Source: Streptococcaceae bacterium AF54-32pH5A
GTDB taxonomy: Bacteria; Bacillota; Bacilli; Lactobacillales; Streptococcaceae
DNA: 64,000 bases
Assembly: GCA_027682205.1 (NCBI GenBank)
Contig: JAQDAD010000001.1
Location: forward strand, 682,001 to 746,000
Direction of reading: 5' to 3'
Program-made: the position numbers and the translations under genes
Notes under the pieces: generated by a model
Told to the model about the DNA's origin: nothing
The model's input: the letters and a program-made list of their open reading frames with translations, nothing else
The model's database searches: none
Shown here: positions 16,120-25,500 of the stretch, one piece after another
Numbering within the stretch: position 1 is the first letter of the stretch
Layout: each line of letters begins with the position of its first letter

Positions 16120-17208
16120 TTAATCTACCTGATTTTCCTTTGCAACGACAAATTCTTTAACCAGTCGATAGATAACAGCAAATACGGGGGTAAAGAATAT
16201 CATTCCAAGTAGTCCGAAAAGATTCCCTCCAATACTAGCAGCCGCAAGCGTGAAAATAGCTGGCAAACCAATAGACTGACCTACAACTCTAGGATAAATA
16301 AGGTTTCCTTCAATCAGCTGTATAACTTGATATAGAAGAAGAGAAAGTAAGGCTTGAGTAGGACTCACTGTGAAGATAAAAATCGCTCCCACAACACAAG
16401 CAATCATAGGCCCTACATAAGGAATGAACGATAGCACTCCTGCAAAGATACCTGTCATTACTCCATAGGGTATCCCAAACACGCTGTAACCAACCGCTAT
16501 CATAACTCCTATGATAACTGCTTCAATCAGCTGACTCATCAAAAATTGGTCATAAGTCTCTAGTGCTACTTGTCCAATGTAAGTCAACTTTATCACCACC
16601 TTCTCTGGAAGAAAAACTTTTAGAAGTCGACTCGTCATCGCTGCCAAATGTTCCTTACTGGATAAAAATAAAAAGGTGAAGACTATAATCAAAAAGGCAT
16701 TCATCAAACTTGAAAAAATATTGCCGATATTACTAGTCAGACCTGATAAAAAACCTATCAAAGCTTGGCTAATAGAACTAGATTGTCCCTGTATGCCTGA
16801 TACGATAGTTGACAACATGTCTTTGGTTACAAATTCCGAGCTGCCTAGCAATTTCCCAAGTTGAGTAAGGACTGTTGAAAGGACTGTTCCCAGCTGACTA
16901 ATAGTCTGGGCTAGGGTTGGCAGCACCAAAACCAAAAGAGCAATCACGATTAAGATAAGAGCTAGGAAAACAAGTACCATGGCAATCGGACGACGCAACT
17001 CTGCCTTTACCTTCAATTTAACTAAGTACTGTTCAATTTTTTTCATAGGAACATTAAGCACAAAAGCAATAACAGCACCATAAATCAAGGTTGATATTAC
17101 ATCAAAGAGAGAGATTGCTCCTGATATAAAGCTCGATGCATTCAGAATTACAAGAGCAACCAGCCCTATAAAAAGTATTAACGGGGTGTATTTTTTTACT
17201 AAGTTCAT
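16120..17208 (-). CDS. AI-2E family transporter (PerM/YdbI-like permease)
   Basis: A 362-residue membrane protein with about eight segments. The C-terminal FGIPYGVMTGIFAGVLSFIP and the VIQLIEGNLIYPRVVGQSIG motif are characteristic of the AI-2E exporter family. Family members export autoinducer-2 in E. coli or act as sodium/proton antiporters elsewhere; the substrate here is open. It starts just after the DUF308 gene (9-base gap) and both form a minus-strand pair inside the tRNA-Lys array. Confidence 0.88.
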   Translation of the reverse strand: MNLVKKYTPLILFIGLVALVILNASSFISGAISLFDVISTLIYGAVIAFVLNVPMKKIEQYLVKLKVKAELRRPIAMVLVFLALILIVIALLVLVLPTLAQTISQLGTVLSTVLTQLGKLLGSSEFVTKDMLSTIVSGIQGQSSSISQALIGFLSGLTSNIGNIFSSLMNAFLIIVFTFLFLSSKEHLAAMTSRLLKVFLPEKVVIKLTYIGQVALETYDQFLMSQLIEAVIIGVMIAVGYSVFGIPYGVMTGIFAGVLSFIPYVGPMIACVVGAIFIFTVSPTQALLSLLLYQVIQLIEGNLIYPRVVGQSIGLPAIFTLAAASIGGNLFGLLGMIFFTPVFAVIYRLVKEFVVAKENQVD

Positions 17209-17217
17209 AAATTCTCC

Positions 17218-18507
17218 TTAATAAACATGTTTAGATACGACTATACTATTTGGTTTTTCAAACTCTCGATTAAGGTAGGCTTGGTAAGTTCCTGGAGCGA
17301 TAAATCCTTTGGGTGAGAGGATATCGGTGCCAGCCTGACCGACTATGGTATCAGCCAAGAGCACACAGTTTGTAGATAAGACAAAGTAGGATTTAAACTT
17401 AGATTTGATAAATTTATAAAGTTCCCCATCTGTCTCATGTCTGATTTTATAAGCGTAGGTGTAGTCTTCCTTACCATCACCTGTCATGATTTTATCTGCA
17501 CTTGGCTCCCATGGAATCGTCAGTTGTTTCAATTCAGCCAACTTTTTCTGAACTGCTTTTTCCATTTCAGGCGTCAAATCTATCCCATAACCAAAAAGCG
17601 TTTTTTGACTCTCACGTTTACATAGGTCAATGTACTTGTCACGATCACAGAAATATAAGACACCATCTCCTACCATGCCAAATAAGGTCTCAGAAGACGG
17701 ATCATAGTTGCCATAAGAAATAACACGGCCTTGATAGCAGATATCCACATGACCAATAGCTGAAAACAGGGAGGTCTCAGCTGTATGAACAAAAATTTCT
17801 AGCTCTGCTGTCTTACCAGACTTCACTATTCCAAGATGGATATCTTCTTCCTCATCAGCATTTTCCAGCATAAATTTGTTAATTTTTGCTAAAGTTCTTG
17901 CAGGGATGAGAGCGGCTAGGACAATAGGTAAGCTAATTCTAATGCGACGTTTGAGATGGTTTTTCCCAATTTCCCCTTCAAATAAGAAACCGTCACGGAT
18001 ATTGGACAGACCATAAAGGAAAAAATAAGCCCCTAAAACAAAGAGTTGAAAGACAGAATTTCCCGTAGAGGACAAAAGACTAGCTCCACCAAGAAAAACT
18101 AGTAGAATACCATCTAGTAAGAGACGAAAACGAGGTCGAATATTATTTTTACGGTAGAGAACATAGGTGACAAGATTAATCGTGGCCCTAAAAATCTGAT
18201 AAACTCCAATCACAAGAGCCAGAACATAAATCGGTATATCAGTCGCAAGATTAGAACCTAGCAAATATCCCAGCACTAACAATTTAACCAGTGCAACTCC
18301 CAAGGTATCCGTTGACTGGCTTTTTTTGAAAACTCTTAATAGCAAATCTACGACCGTTGCTATCCAAGCTAAAAACAGAACCAGGCGAATAACTGTTACT
18401 GGCAACCAAGTCCCCGTGACCATCAAGATGAGACCTAGCAGAACAAACAAGAACCCCTGAGCAAGTAATTTCTTACCTGTCAGACCTAAAGATAGAATTT
18501 TCGCCAT
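17218..18507 (-). CDS. DUF308 membrane protein with C-terminal soluble domain
   Basis: A 429-residue protein. The first about 190 residues carry six membrane segments in DUF308/HdeD style (repeated LGLILMV, LLDGILLVFLGGASLL). The rest is soluble; PSADKIMTGDGKEDYTYAYK and LSTNCVLLADTIVGQAGTDI near the end resemble a papain-like or NlpC-type module with NC and an upstream H, but I cannot assign it. ATG 18507 has GAAAGG 9 bases upstream; TTG codons further up are rejected. It precedes the AI-2E gene and is the first of that pair. Confidence 0.7.
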   Translation of the reverse strand: MAKILSLGLTGKKLLAQGFLFVLLGLILMVTGTWLPVTVIRLVLFLAWIATVVDLLLRVFKKSQSTDTLGVALVKLLVLGYLLGSNLATDIPIYVLALVIGVYQIFRATINLVTYVLYRKNNIRPRFRLLLDGILLVFLGGASLLSSTGNSVFQLFVLGAYFFLYGLSNIRDGFLFEGEIGKNHLKRRIRISLPIVLAALIPARTLAKINKFMLENADEEEDIHLGIVKSGKTAELEIFVHTAETSLFSAIGHVDICYQGRVISYGNYDPSSETLFGMVGDGVLYFCDRDKYIDLCKRESQKTLFGYGIDLTPEMEKAVQKKLAELKQLTIPWEPSADKIMTGDGKEDYTYAYKIRHETDGELYKFIKSKFKSYFVLSTNCVLLADTIVGQAGTDILSPKGFIAPGTYQAYLNREFEKPNSIVVSKHVY

Positions 18508-18960
18508 ATAAAAACCTTTCAACAATAAAAATTAAACACTCCGATTAAACTGACTAGTAAATAGCCAACACTACAAACAGCCTGTGCCAGCAACATATGG
18601 TGACTAGAAATGACTGTAGTAATGTCACCATCTTGTCTTATGCACTTCTAAAATTTGTTATATTGATTAGAAACCAGAGCTTATAAAAACTAGCTAAACT
18701 CGAGAGATAGACACAATTGCGACGAAAAAATGTATAACCAATTCAACTTGTTAAGGTAAGAAAGCATTATTTCCAATCTATTAATTATTCATCTATTACC
18801 TATTATGACACAATATTCCCTATAGTTCAACTTTTTACTTGTTTTTATATTACACGGACTAAAAAGTTTTCAACAGTTGATTGCATTTGTTTTAATAAGT
18901 TTTAACCTTTCTTGGTTAGATAAAAAAAGAATCATACAGTTTAGAATCTGTATGGTTTTT
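18508..18960. other. AT-rich intergenic tract without a recognisable gene
   Basis: No reading frame of note on either strand. A short hairpin CATACAG/CTGTATG with a T-run (18931-18960) may be a terminator. The tract ends where the integrase-tail-like repeat begins. Confidence 0.5.
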
Positions 18961-19120
18961 GCCCCACTTTTGTCCCATTTTTAAATCATGACATTGAAAA
19001 TACCTAAAATCACTTATATTTCAATATTTTTAATTGCTCTCAATATGAAAGTCCTTTCCAAATCCCTGTAGGGGGCATCTAAATACAACAGGAAAAAGCC
19101 TTGATTTACAAGGCTTTTTT
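18961..19120. repeat. tRNA-Lys 3'-end repeat, copy 3, with integrase-tail-like arm
   Basis: From 18961 (GCCCCACTTTTGTCCCATTT) through CATTGAAAATACCTAAAATC to CCCTGTAGGGGGCA (19064-19077) and the terminator at 19092-19120. It aligns with 20673-20846 over its whole length and with the tRNA-Lys 3' end over the last 60 bases. The minus strand reads LKMGQKWGKNHTDS, which recalls the C-terminus of streptococcal tyrosine integrases. Confidence 0.75.
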
Positions 19121-19184
19121 GTGTATCTGTTCTACTTTTGGTCAACTAATGGATATCAACGGTATAATTTTATGAACACCCTTC

Positions 19185-19239
19185 TGAACTGCACCCCAAA
19201 AGTTAGACAGAAAAAACCTAACTTTTGTGGCGCAGTTCA
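19185..19239. mobile_element. Fused IS3-family-like inverted repeats (solo hairpin)
   Basis: Two 22-base arms (19185-19206 and 19218-19239) are inverted copies with two mismatches around an 11-base loop. The arm begins TGAACTGCACC and contains CCAAAAGTTAGACA, the terminal sequence I associate with IS3/IS150-group elements. No transposase remains, so this is either a collapsed IS or a minimal MITE. It lies in front of the LtrA gene. Confidence 0.6.
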
Positions 19240-19333
19240 TTCGCGCCACATGAAATTATTTAAGCATATCCTTCTCTTTCATTATCATTTTCTGTTATAA
19301 TAAATTGTACTTCTAAAATAGAAAGGTCTTAAG

Positions 19334-20479
19334 ATGACAACTCTTATTAAACATAAACGTGTAGAATTTTCAGAACTTTTTTATGACTTAGTTTTTGTTT
19401 TTGCAATTTCAAAAGTAACTACTTTAATTGAGCATCTTCATAACGGTATTTTGACTTGGAATTCTTTCCTTGATTTTTTCATGGCTGTTTTGGTTCTCAC
19501 TGATTCATGGATGATTCAAACCGTTTATACCAATCGCTATGGAAAGAACTCTTTATTTAACATGGTAATCATGTTTATCAAAATGGGACTTTTACTCTTT
19601 ATAGCCAATATGATGGGACCTGATTGGCAACAATATTTTCATTATCTTTGTTGGGCTGTTGGTACATTAACCTTTACCTTATTTTTACAATATTTGGTTG
19701 AATTTTTTAGAAAATCAACCGATAATGTTGAACGGGAAAGTATCAAAGGTTTTCTATGGATAACAGGTCTAGGAAGTTTAGGAGTCTATCTAGCAGCTCT
19801 TCTTCCTATTTACGTTGGAGTCTCTGTCTTATTTGCTAGTATTCTGCTAACATTTATTATGCCAATTATCTTGCTTAGTAAAGATAAGCATTACCAGGTA
19901 AATCTCCCCCATTTAATCGAGCGCATCTCCCTTCTTGTCATTATTACGTTTGGAGAGATGATTATGGAGCTAGCTAACTTCTTTACAATCGAGAATTTCT
20001 CGATTTATTCGGTTCTTTATTTCATTATTATGCTTTCTCTGTTCTTGTTTTATTTTGGTCAATTCGACCATGCTATTGATGAAAAATCTAATCAAAAGGG
20101 ACTATTTCTAATTTACAGTCACTATCCTATTTTCATTGGACTTATTATGATGACTGTTTCGATGAGTTTTCTTCTGAATCCTGAAGCTAATCTTCTCTTT
20201 GCAACCAGCTTCTCTTATATCGGATTTGGCCTCTTCCAAGTTGCTGTCCTAGTAAATGGGCCCTGTAACAAACACTATCTTCGCTATTCGAAAAGTTACT
20301 ACTGTGTCCAAGCGACACTCTATCTGGCTGCCTTGATTCTCTCTTTAATCTTTGCTTCTAATCCTATAATAGTAGTGAGTATAACAACCATTTTAGCTCT
20401 AGCTATAGCCATTCATTTTATTTATTTTTATGTGACACAGAATAAAAAATATTCCAAATCTAACTGGGGGTTCTTTTAA
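19334..20479 (+). CDS. Low temperature requirement protein A (LtrA) family
   Basis: A 381-residue polytopic protein that starts with the LtrA signature VEFSELFYDLVFVFAIS and carries ERISLLVIITFGEMI near residue 200, a conserved family motif. The name comes from a Listeria gene needed for growth in the cold; its biochemistry is unknown. AAAGG lies before the ATG. It is the only gene between tRNA-Lys repeat copies 3 and 4 and is followed directly by an IS30-type fragment, which indicates acquisition as an islet. Confidence 0.9.
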   Translation: MTTLIKHKRVEFSELFYDLVFVFAISKVTTLIEHLHNGILTWNSFLDFFMAVLVLTDSWMIQTVYTNRYGKNSLFNMVIMFIKMGLLLFIANMMGPDWQQYFHYLCWAVGTLTFTLFLQYLVEFFRKSTDNVERESIKGFLWITGLGSLGVYLAALLPIYVGVSVLFASILLTFIMPIILLSKDKHYQVNLPHLIERISLLVIITFGEMIMELANFFTIENFSIYSVLYFIIMLSLFLFYFGQFDHAIDEKSNQKGLFLIYSHYPIFIGLIMMTVSMSFLLNPEANLLFATSFSYIGFGLFQVAVLVNGPCNKHYLRYSKSYYCVQATLYLAALILSLIFASNPIIVVSITTILALAIAIHFIYFYVTQNKKYSKSNWGFF

Positions 20480-20515
20480 TGAGTTTATAGCATTAAAAAA
20501 GCTTTGGGAACCAAG

Positions 20516-20624
20516 GCTTTATATGATATCAATCACCGACCACGAAAATGTTTAGCTTACAGAACTGCTAGTGAAGCTCTAGAGGATGAGTTCGAGTAAA
20601 TGTTGCACTTATTCTTGCAATTTA
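20516..20624 (+). mobile_element. IS30-family transposase 3' remnant and terminal repeat
   Basis: The frame 20516-20599 reads ALYDINHRPRKCLAYRTASE and closes with EFE then TAA. NHRPRKCL-x-(W/Y)RT is the conserved C-terminal end of IS30-type transposases. The following TGTTGCACTTATTCTTGCAA (from 20601) looks like the terminal inverted repeat. Everything upstream of this tail is gone. Confidence 0.8.
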
Positions 20625-20672
20625 TCATTTACTTGATGCACGAACTCGATATTTTTTTCGTTAATTTGTTTT

Positions 20673-20846
20673 TGCCCCACTTTTGCCCCATTTTTAAATC
20701 CTGACATTGAAAATACCTAAAAGTATTTCCCTAAAATCAGCTATATTTCAACATTTTTGTTTATTTTCAATATGAAAAGTTCTTACAAATTCATGTAGGG
20801 GGTATCTAAATCAACAGGAAAAAGCCTTGATTTATAAGGCTTTTTT
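20673..20846. repeat. tRNA-Lys 3'-end repeat, copy 4, with integrase-tail-like arm
   Basis: GCCCCACTTTTGCCCCATTT (20673 on), then the same spacer as copy 3, then TTCATGTAGGGGGTATCTAA and the terminator at 20820-20846. The tRNA part has decayed (CATGTAGGGGGTA against CCTGTAGGGGGCA). The minus strand reads DLKMGQKWGKNK. Copy 3 and copy 4 bracket the LtrA islet. Confidence 0.72.
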
Positions 20847-21012
20847 GTATCCTCCCTACTTTTATTCCATCAACGGATGCTCAAGATATATTTTATGTGT
20901 AAAAAATTCTTTTGCCCCTCAGTGATACAATTATTTTACTCAATTACAAACAGATCAAAAGCAAAAGAATTAGCTCTATTTCATACAGAACTAAGTCTTT
21001 TATTTAAACAAT
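20847..21012. other. Short intergenic tract downstream of the S41 peptidase gene
   Basis: Nothing beyond scattered AT-rich sequence is visible; a plus-strand frame here is the antisense shadow of the peptidase 3' end. Confidence 0.4.
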
Positions 21013-22272
21013 CTAATGTTTCCTCTTCATCTCAATCAACTCCAGACATTTATCTAGATCTACATCTCGTTCAAAATGTGCAGGAGTCCAAGGGACTTCT
21101 ATATCAGGAAGAACACCTTTGTCCGTCATCCCTTTGCCTTTATCTATAGCCAACCAGCGAGAAGTTGGGAACATCAAAAAGTAATCATCATAATCTACCT
21201 TGCAACAATTTGAATAGTCTAAAATACCAAGCGTTGGACGGCCGATAACTGTCACTTTCTTAAAATCCTTCATCATCTTGACAAAATTATCTCCTGATGA
21301 TGCACAATAAATATCCGACAAAACAAAAATCTGCTCTGGATAGTGACCACCCTTAACACCTGGGAAAAGCTCGTCTTGATCATCCTGATACCGAACATAG
21401 CCTTTCCCTCGATTTTGGAGTAAATTATTACGAAAATCTTCAAGCAGTTTCACCGTATCAGGACTGATATTTTCTTGTTGAAGCCATGTTTCAAAGTCTT
21501 TTAAGCGTCGATCGACATTTCCTTCTGTATAGAGAATTTCCATTCCATCATCCTGTAAATCAAAAGTATCATAGCCTTCCCCTTCCTCCAAGCCAAGATG
21601 TAAGAGCGGAAAATACAAAGAATCCGTGCCCCCATTGTTGTAACGGACATCTATAATAAGAGTTTCTGTCTCAGCAATCTTCTGCAAACACTCTTGGTAT
21701 AAACGGTTAATCGCTTCTTCATCCATAAAATTATCTAAGCGTATATAGAGGATATCTGACTCCAACTCTTTCCAAAAAATCTGAGCTTTTTGAGCTTGCT
21801 GGCTAGCACGAACTGTAATAGACATCTCCTGCCCATCTCGAAAGACCGTCACTTGCTCTGCCATCAGTAGCAAATCTGCCCATTCTCGGTATCGTCTTTC
21901 TGGAGTCAGACTAATAAAGTAATTTGGGTGTTGCAAAGCTACTTGCTCCAAACTCATCCCGTCCAGACTGAGGATTCGATCCCCCACCTGGAGACCTGTA
22001 TCTTGGTTTGCTTCCTCAACAAACATTTCCTGCTCACTTATCCTCAAAAGAAAACCTTTCGGATCTGATTTTTTATTATGGAAAGAAATATGCCCAATAA
22101 TCCCAAAACTAGCAAGATAAGTCCTGACTTGATAAAGAAATTCTTGCTCAGTCATATCATCTGTAATCTTTTCTAGAAAAGGCTGAGGGTTGCACCCTTT
22201 GCGATCTTTTACTGTAGATGAATCATGTGTCATAATCCAAACAATGTCTTTAAAAATATCTGTTTTTTTCAT
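21013..22272 (-). CDS. S41-family peptidase (tail-specific protease type)
   Basis: A 419-residue protein. A PDZ-like stretch (GLQVGDRILSLDGMSLEQV) is followed by the S41 domain with LIIDVRYNNGGTDSLYF and the catalytic-serine region LSDIYCASSGDNF; a lysine follows in FVKMMKDF. There is no signal peptide, so it is probably cytoplasmic. ATG 22272 is preferred to 22281 because AGAAGGA would touch the earlier ATG. It is monocistronic downstream of the acetyltransferase. Confidence 0.85.
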   Translation of the reverse strand: MKKTDIFKDIVWIMTHDSSTVKDRKGCNPQPFLEKITDDMTEQEFLYQVRTYLASFGIIGHISFHNKKSDPKGFLLRISEQEMFVEEANQDTGLQVGDRILSLDGMSLEQVALQHPNYFISLTPERRYREWADLLLMAEQVTVFRDGQEMSITVRASQQAQKAQIFWKELESDILYIRLDNFMDEEAINRLYQECLQKIAETETLIIDVRYNNGGTDSLYFPLLHLGLEEGEGYDTFDLQDDGMEILYTEGNVDRRLKDFETWLQQENISPDTVKLLEDFRNNLLQNRGKGYVRYQDDQDELFPGVKGGHYPEQIFVLSDIYCASSGDNFVKMMKDFKKVTVIGRPTLGILDYSNCCKVDYDDYFLMFPTSRWLAIDKGKGMTDKGVLPDIEVPWTPAHFERDVDLDKCLELIEMKRKH

Positions 22273-22351
22273 ACGAGCCATTCCTTCTAACTTTAAAATA
22301 GTATAGCCTTCTTCACAGCGAAAAAGGAGTTTTTACTACAAAGTCAATCTG

Positions 22352-22807
22352 CTATCTCCCCTTCTTCATAATGTATTTTCGTATAGGTGTTTCAACCATT
22401 TGAACGATTTCAAATCCTTCTTTTTGATAAAGATTGTAAGCTGTTTGATTTGCCTCGTAGACATTTAGAGAAATAGTATCTATGTCTTCATTTTCAAAGG
22501 CCAAACTAACAAATTTCCTTAAAGCCTGGCTACCTAAGCCTTGCCCCTGTTTCTGGGGGTTGATAAAAAATCTCCCGATATGAAGATTTCTGTCTTCTAG
22601 CCTGATTTTCTGGATAAGCCCCACAAACTCTTGTCCATCAAAGATTGAAAAGATTCCTTCCAAATCTTGCAAGACTTGAATTGTCAAGGGAAAAGGAATC
22701 ATTGTTCCCATCCATTGTTCTTGAAAGGATTTGCCAAGGGAGTTGGACCATTGGCATACGAATTGAGCGTTTTCTATACTTACTTTTTCTTCAAAACGAA
22801 TTGTCAT
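22352..22807 (-). CDS. GNAT-family N-acetyltransferase
   Basis: A 151-residue protein with the acetyl-CoA binding motif INPQKQGQGLGSQALRKFV (Q/RxxGxG/A) around residues 80-100 and the C-terminal NVYEANQTAYNLYQKEGFEI typical of this fold. The substrate is not identifiable. It is divergent from the competence prepilin peptidase, with 69 bases between starts. Confidence 0.9.
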   Translation of the reverse strand: MTIRFEEKVSIENAQFVCQWSNSLGKSFQEQWMGTMIPFPLTIQVLQDLEGIFSIFDGQEFVGLIQKIRLEDRNLHIGRFFINPQKQGQGLGSQALRKFVSLAFENEDIDTISLNVYEANQTAYNLYQKEGFEIVQMVETPIRKYIMKKGR

Positions 22808-22861
22808 CTTGACCTCACCATCTTATCTGTGTTTCTTCATTATACTACTTCTTCCATTTTT

Positions 22862-22869
22862 TACGAATA
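22862..22869 (+). promoter_or_regulatory. ComX (SigX) cin-box
   Basis: TACGAATA is the canonical cin-box recognised by the competence sigma factor, preceded by the expected T-rich tract (CCATTTTT). It ends only 7 bases before the cclA ATG, so the mRNA probably has almost no leader. Confidence 0.85.
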
Positions 22870-22876
22870 GATAAGT

Positions 22877-23536
22877 ATGATTGATTTTTATTTTTTTCTT
22901 GTCGGGAGCATTCTCGCTTCCTTTCTCGGTTTGGTCATTGACCGTTTTCCAGAGCAATCCATTATCAGTCCAGCTAGTCACTGCGATTCCTGTCAGACTC
23001 GCTTGCGTCCCTTAGATTTGATTCCGATCCTCTCGCAGGTCTCTAATCGCTTTCACTGTCGCTACTGTAAGGCCCGTTATCCAGTCTGGTATGCCCTCTT
23101 TGAACTAGGCTTAGGGCTCATCTTTCTGTCTTGGTCTTGGGACTTTCTTTCCTTGGGGCAAGTCATTCTAATCACTGCTGGTTTGACCTTGGGCATCTAC
23201 GACTTTCGCCATCAGGAATATCCTTTACTGGTCTGGATTGTCTTTCATCTACTCCTCATGGCTTTCTGTGGTTGGAATTTGGTCATGATTTTCTTCCTTA
23301 TTCTTGGAATTTTTGCTCATTTTATCGATATCCGTATAGGAGCAGGGGATTTTCTCTTTTTAGCTTCTTGTACTCTCGTCTTTAGTGTGACAGAGTTGCT
23401 GATCTTGATTCAGTTTGCTTCTGCAACAGGAATTCTAGCCTTTCTCCTACAAAAGAAAAAGGAAAGACTGCCCTTTGTGCCTTTCCTCTTACTTGCTGCT
23501 TGTTTGATTATTTTTGGTAAGCTACTGCTTGTTTGA
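22877..23536 (+). CDS. cclA: Type IV prepilin peptidase of the competence pilus
   Basis: A 219-residue A24 aspartic peptidase with about seven membrane segments. Two zinc pairs CDSC and CRYC lie in the first loop (residues about 36-65), and [11 protein letters not shown] and [10 protein letters not shown] supply the two catalytic aspartates. It cleaves and methylates ComG pseudopilins. No clear ribosome site exists and the cin-box is 7 bases upstream. The last 29 bases overlap the 3' end of trpA on the other strand. Confidence 0.93.
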   Translation: MIDFYFFLVGSILASFLGLVIDRFPEQSIISPASHCDSCQTRLRPLDLIPILSQVSNRFHCRYCKARYPVWYALFELGLGLIFLSWSWDFLSLGQVILITAGLTLGIYDFRHQEYPLLVWIVFHLLLMAFCGWNLVMIFFLILGIFAHFIDIRIGAGDFLFLASCTLVFSVTELLILIQFASATGILAFLLQKKKERLPFVPFLLLAACLIIFGKLLLV

Positions 23537-24284
23537 TAAAGTCCTGAATCGGCTCTCCTTGGTGGAGAGCTTTTACAATTTTCGAGCCGACGATAACACC
23601 ATCTGACACCGCATTGAAGCGTTCTACATCGGCTTGACTAGATACGCCAAATCCTGTCAATACTGGGATATCGGCTACTTGATGCAATTGTGCTAAATGC
23701 TTGTCCAAGTCTGCTCGGTAATTTCCTGATTTCCCTGTCACCCCATTGATAGCAACGGCATAGACGAAGCCTTCTGCCCCTTTAATCAATTCTTTCTGAC
23801 GCTCCAGTCCTGTTGTCAAACTAACTAGGGGAATCAAGGCGATGTCTGTATCCGCCAAAAAAGGCACTACAAAATTGGCATGCTCATGAGGCAGGTCTGG
23901 GATAATCAAGCCCTTAACAGCTGTATCTGCCAAATCTTTGACAAAGTTCTCCACACCGTACTGAAGGAGGGGGTTGAAGTAGGTCATGATAACAAGCGGC
24001 ATCTCTGTTTGAATGGTTTTCAAGGTTTCAACCAAAGCCTGAGTAGAAGTACCATGAGCTAGACTGCGCAAGCCAGCTTCTTCAATAACAGGTCCATCTG
24101 CAACTGGGTCTGAAAAGGGAATGCCCACTTCAATTGCGGAAACACCCAAATCTTCTAAAAAGTGGATGGTTTCAGCAAGACCATCCAAACCTTTCTCGTG
24201 GTCTCCAGCCATGATATAGGGAACAAAAATTCCCTTTCCAGCTGCTTTTATAGCCTTTAATTTTTCGGTTAATGTCTTAGGCAT
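23508..24284 (-). CDS. trpA: Tryptophan synthase alpha subunit
   Basis: A 258-residue TIM barrel. Motifs seen are [12 protein letters not shown] near the start, the catalytic Glu in [17 protein letters not shown] and the phosphate loop [16 protein letters not shown]. It splits indole-3-glycerol phosphate into indole and glyceraldehyde-3-phosphate for TrpB. The ATG at 24284 lies inside trpB (8-base overlap), so coupled translation is likely. It is the last gene of trpEGDCFBA and converges on cclA. Confidence 0.96.
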   Translation of the reverse strand: MPKTLTEKLKAIKAAGKGIFVPYIMAGDHEKGLDGLAETIHFLEDLGVSAIEVGIPFSDPVADGPVIEEAGLRSLAHGTSTQALVETLKTIQTEMPLVIMTYFNPLLQYGVENFVKDLADTAVKGLIIPDLPHEHANFVVPFLADTDIALIPLVSLTTGLERQKELIKGAEGFVYAVAINGVTGKSGNYRADLDKHLAQLHQVADIPVLTGFGVSSQADVERFNAVSDGVIVGSKIVKALHQGEPIQDFIKQAVAYQK

Positions 24285-25500
24285 GAGCTTCTCCCTTCTT
24301 TGCTGCGTCTGCTTCCAAGCGGTCCTTAACTTGAACCACATCCTTGTCCCCACGACCTGATAGACAGACAATCATGGACTTGTCTGGTCCAAGTTCTTTG
24401 GCCAATTTCACCGCAAAGGCGATAGCATGGCTAGATTCCAAGGCTGGGATAATCCCTTCCACACGAGATAAGAGCTGGAATCCTTCCAAGGCTTCCTCGT
24501 CAGTTACTGGAACATAGCTAGCACGTTTAATATCGTGGTAGTGAGAATGTTCTGGACCGATACCAGGATAGTCCAAACCTGCTGAGATAGAGAAGGCTTC
24601 AAGAATTTGACCATGGGCATCTTGAAGTACATCCATAAGGGAACCGTGAAGGACACCTGGTCGACCCTTGGTCAAGGTAGCTGCATGGTGTTCTGTATCC
24701 ACACCAAGCCCTGCTGCCTCAGCCCCATACATAGCAACTGACTCATCTTCTACAAAGGGATGGAAAAGACCGATAGCATTAGAACCACCACCAACACAGG
24801 CTACTAGGGCGTCTGGCAGATCTTGACCCGTCAAGTCACGGTACTGTTGTTTAGCTTCTCGACCGATGACACTTTGGAAGTCACGAACGATTTCTGGGAA
24901 AGGATGAGGCCCCAAGGCAGAACCAAGGATATAGTGGGTATCATCGATATTAGCCACCCATGAACGAAGGGCTGCATTGACCGCATCCTTGAGCACGCGC
25001 GAACCATCTGTCACAGCCTCTACCTTGGCTCCCAAAAGCTCCATACGGAAAACGTTGAGAGCTTGGCGTTTGACATCTTCCTCACCCATGTAGATGGTAC
25101 ATTCCATGTTAAAGAGGGCTGCAGCTGTTGCAGTTGCCACACCGTGCTGACCAGCACCCGTTTCAGCGATAATTTTCTTTTTACCCATGCGTTTGGCAAG
25201 CAAAACTTGTCCTAAGGCATTGTTAATCTTGTGGGCCCCTGTATGGTTGAGGTCTTCACGCTTGAGATAAATCTTGGCTCCCCCGATATGCTGAGTCAAG
25301 TTTTTTGCGTAGTAAAGGGGAGTTTCACGTCCTACATACTGGCGCAAGAGTTGGTTTAATTCCTCTTGGAAACTTGGGTCTGCCTGACTTTCACGGTAGG
25401 CCTTTTCCAACTCCAAAACTGCTGTCATCAATGTTTCTGGGACAAAACGCCCGCCGAATTTTCCATAAAATCCATCTTTATTTGGTTCCTGATATGCCAT
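24277..25500 (-). CDS. trpB: Tryptophan synthase beta subunit (operon copy)
   Basis: A 407-residue PLP enzyme. The PLP lysine lies in [10 protein letters not shown], the carboxylate loop is AETGAGQHG, the phosphate loop is [10 protein letters not shown] and the PLP serine is in LSGRGDKD. It joins indole to serine. It overlaps trpF upstream by 23 bases and trpA downstream by 8, consistent with the alpha-beta complex being made together. A paralogue stands alone at 30061-31239. Confidence 0.97.
   Translation of the reverse strand: MAYQEPNKDGFYGKFGGRFVPETLMTAVLELEKAYRESQADPSFQEELNQLLRQYVGRETPLYYAKNLTQHIGGAKIYLKREDLNHTGAHKINNALGQVLLAKRMGKKKIIAETGAGQHGVATATAAALFNMECTIYMGEEDVKRQALNVFRMELLGAKVEAVTDGSRVLKDAVNAALRSWVANIDDTHYILGSALGPHPFPEIVRDFQSVIGREAKQQYRDLTGQDLPDALVACVGGGSNAIGLFHPFVEDESVAMYGAEAAGLGVDTEHHAATLTKGRPGVLHGSLMDVLQDAHGQILEAFSISAGLDYPGIGPEHSHYHDIKRASYVPVTDEEALEGFQLLSRVEGIIPALESSHAIAFAVKLAKELGPDKSMIVCLSGRGDKDVVQVKDRLEADAAKKGEAHA

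Noticed and set aside
19061..19077. A third and fourth complete tRNA-Lys at 19061 and 20788
   Set aside because: Only the T-arm/acceptor 3' end is present; no D-arm or anticodon arm precedes it.
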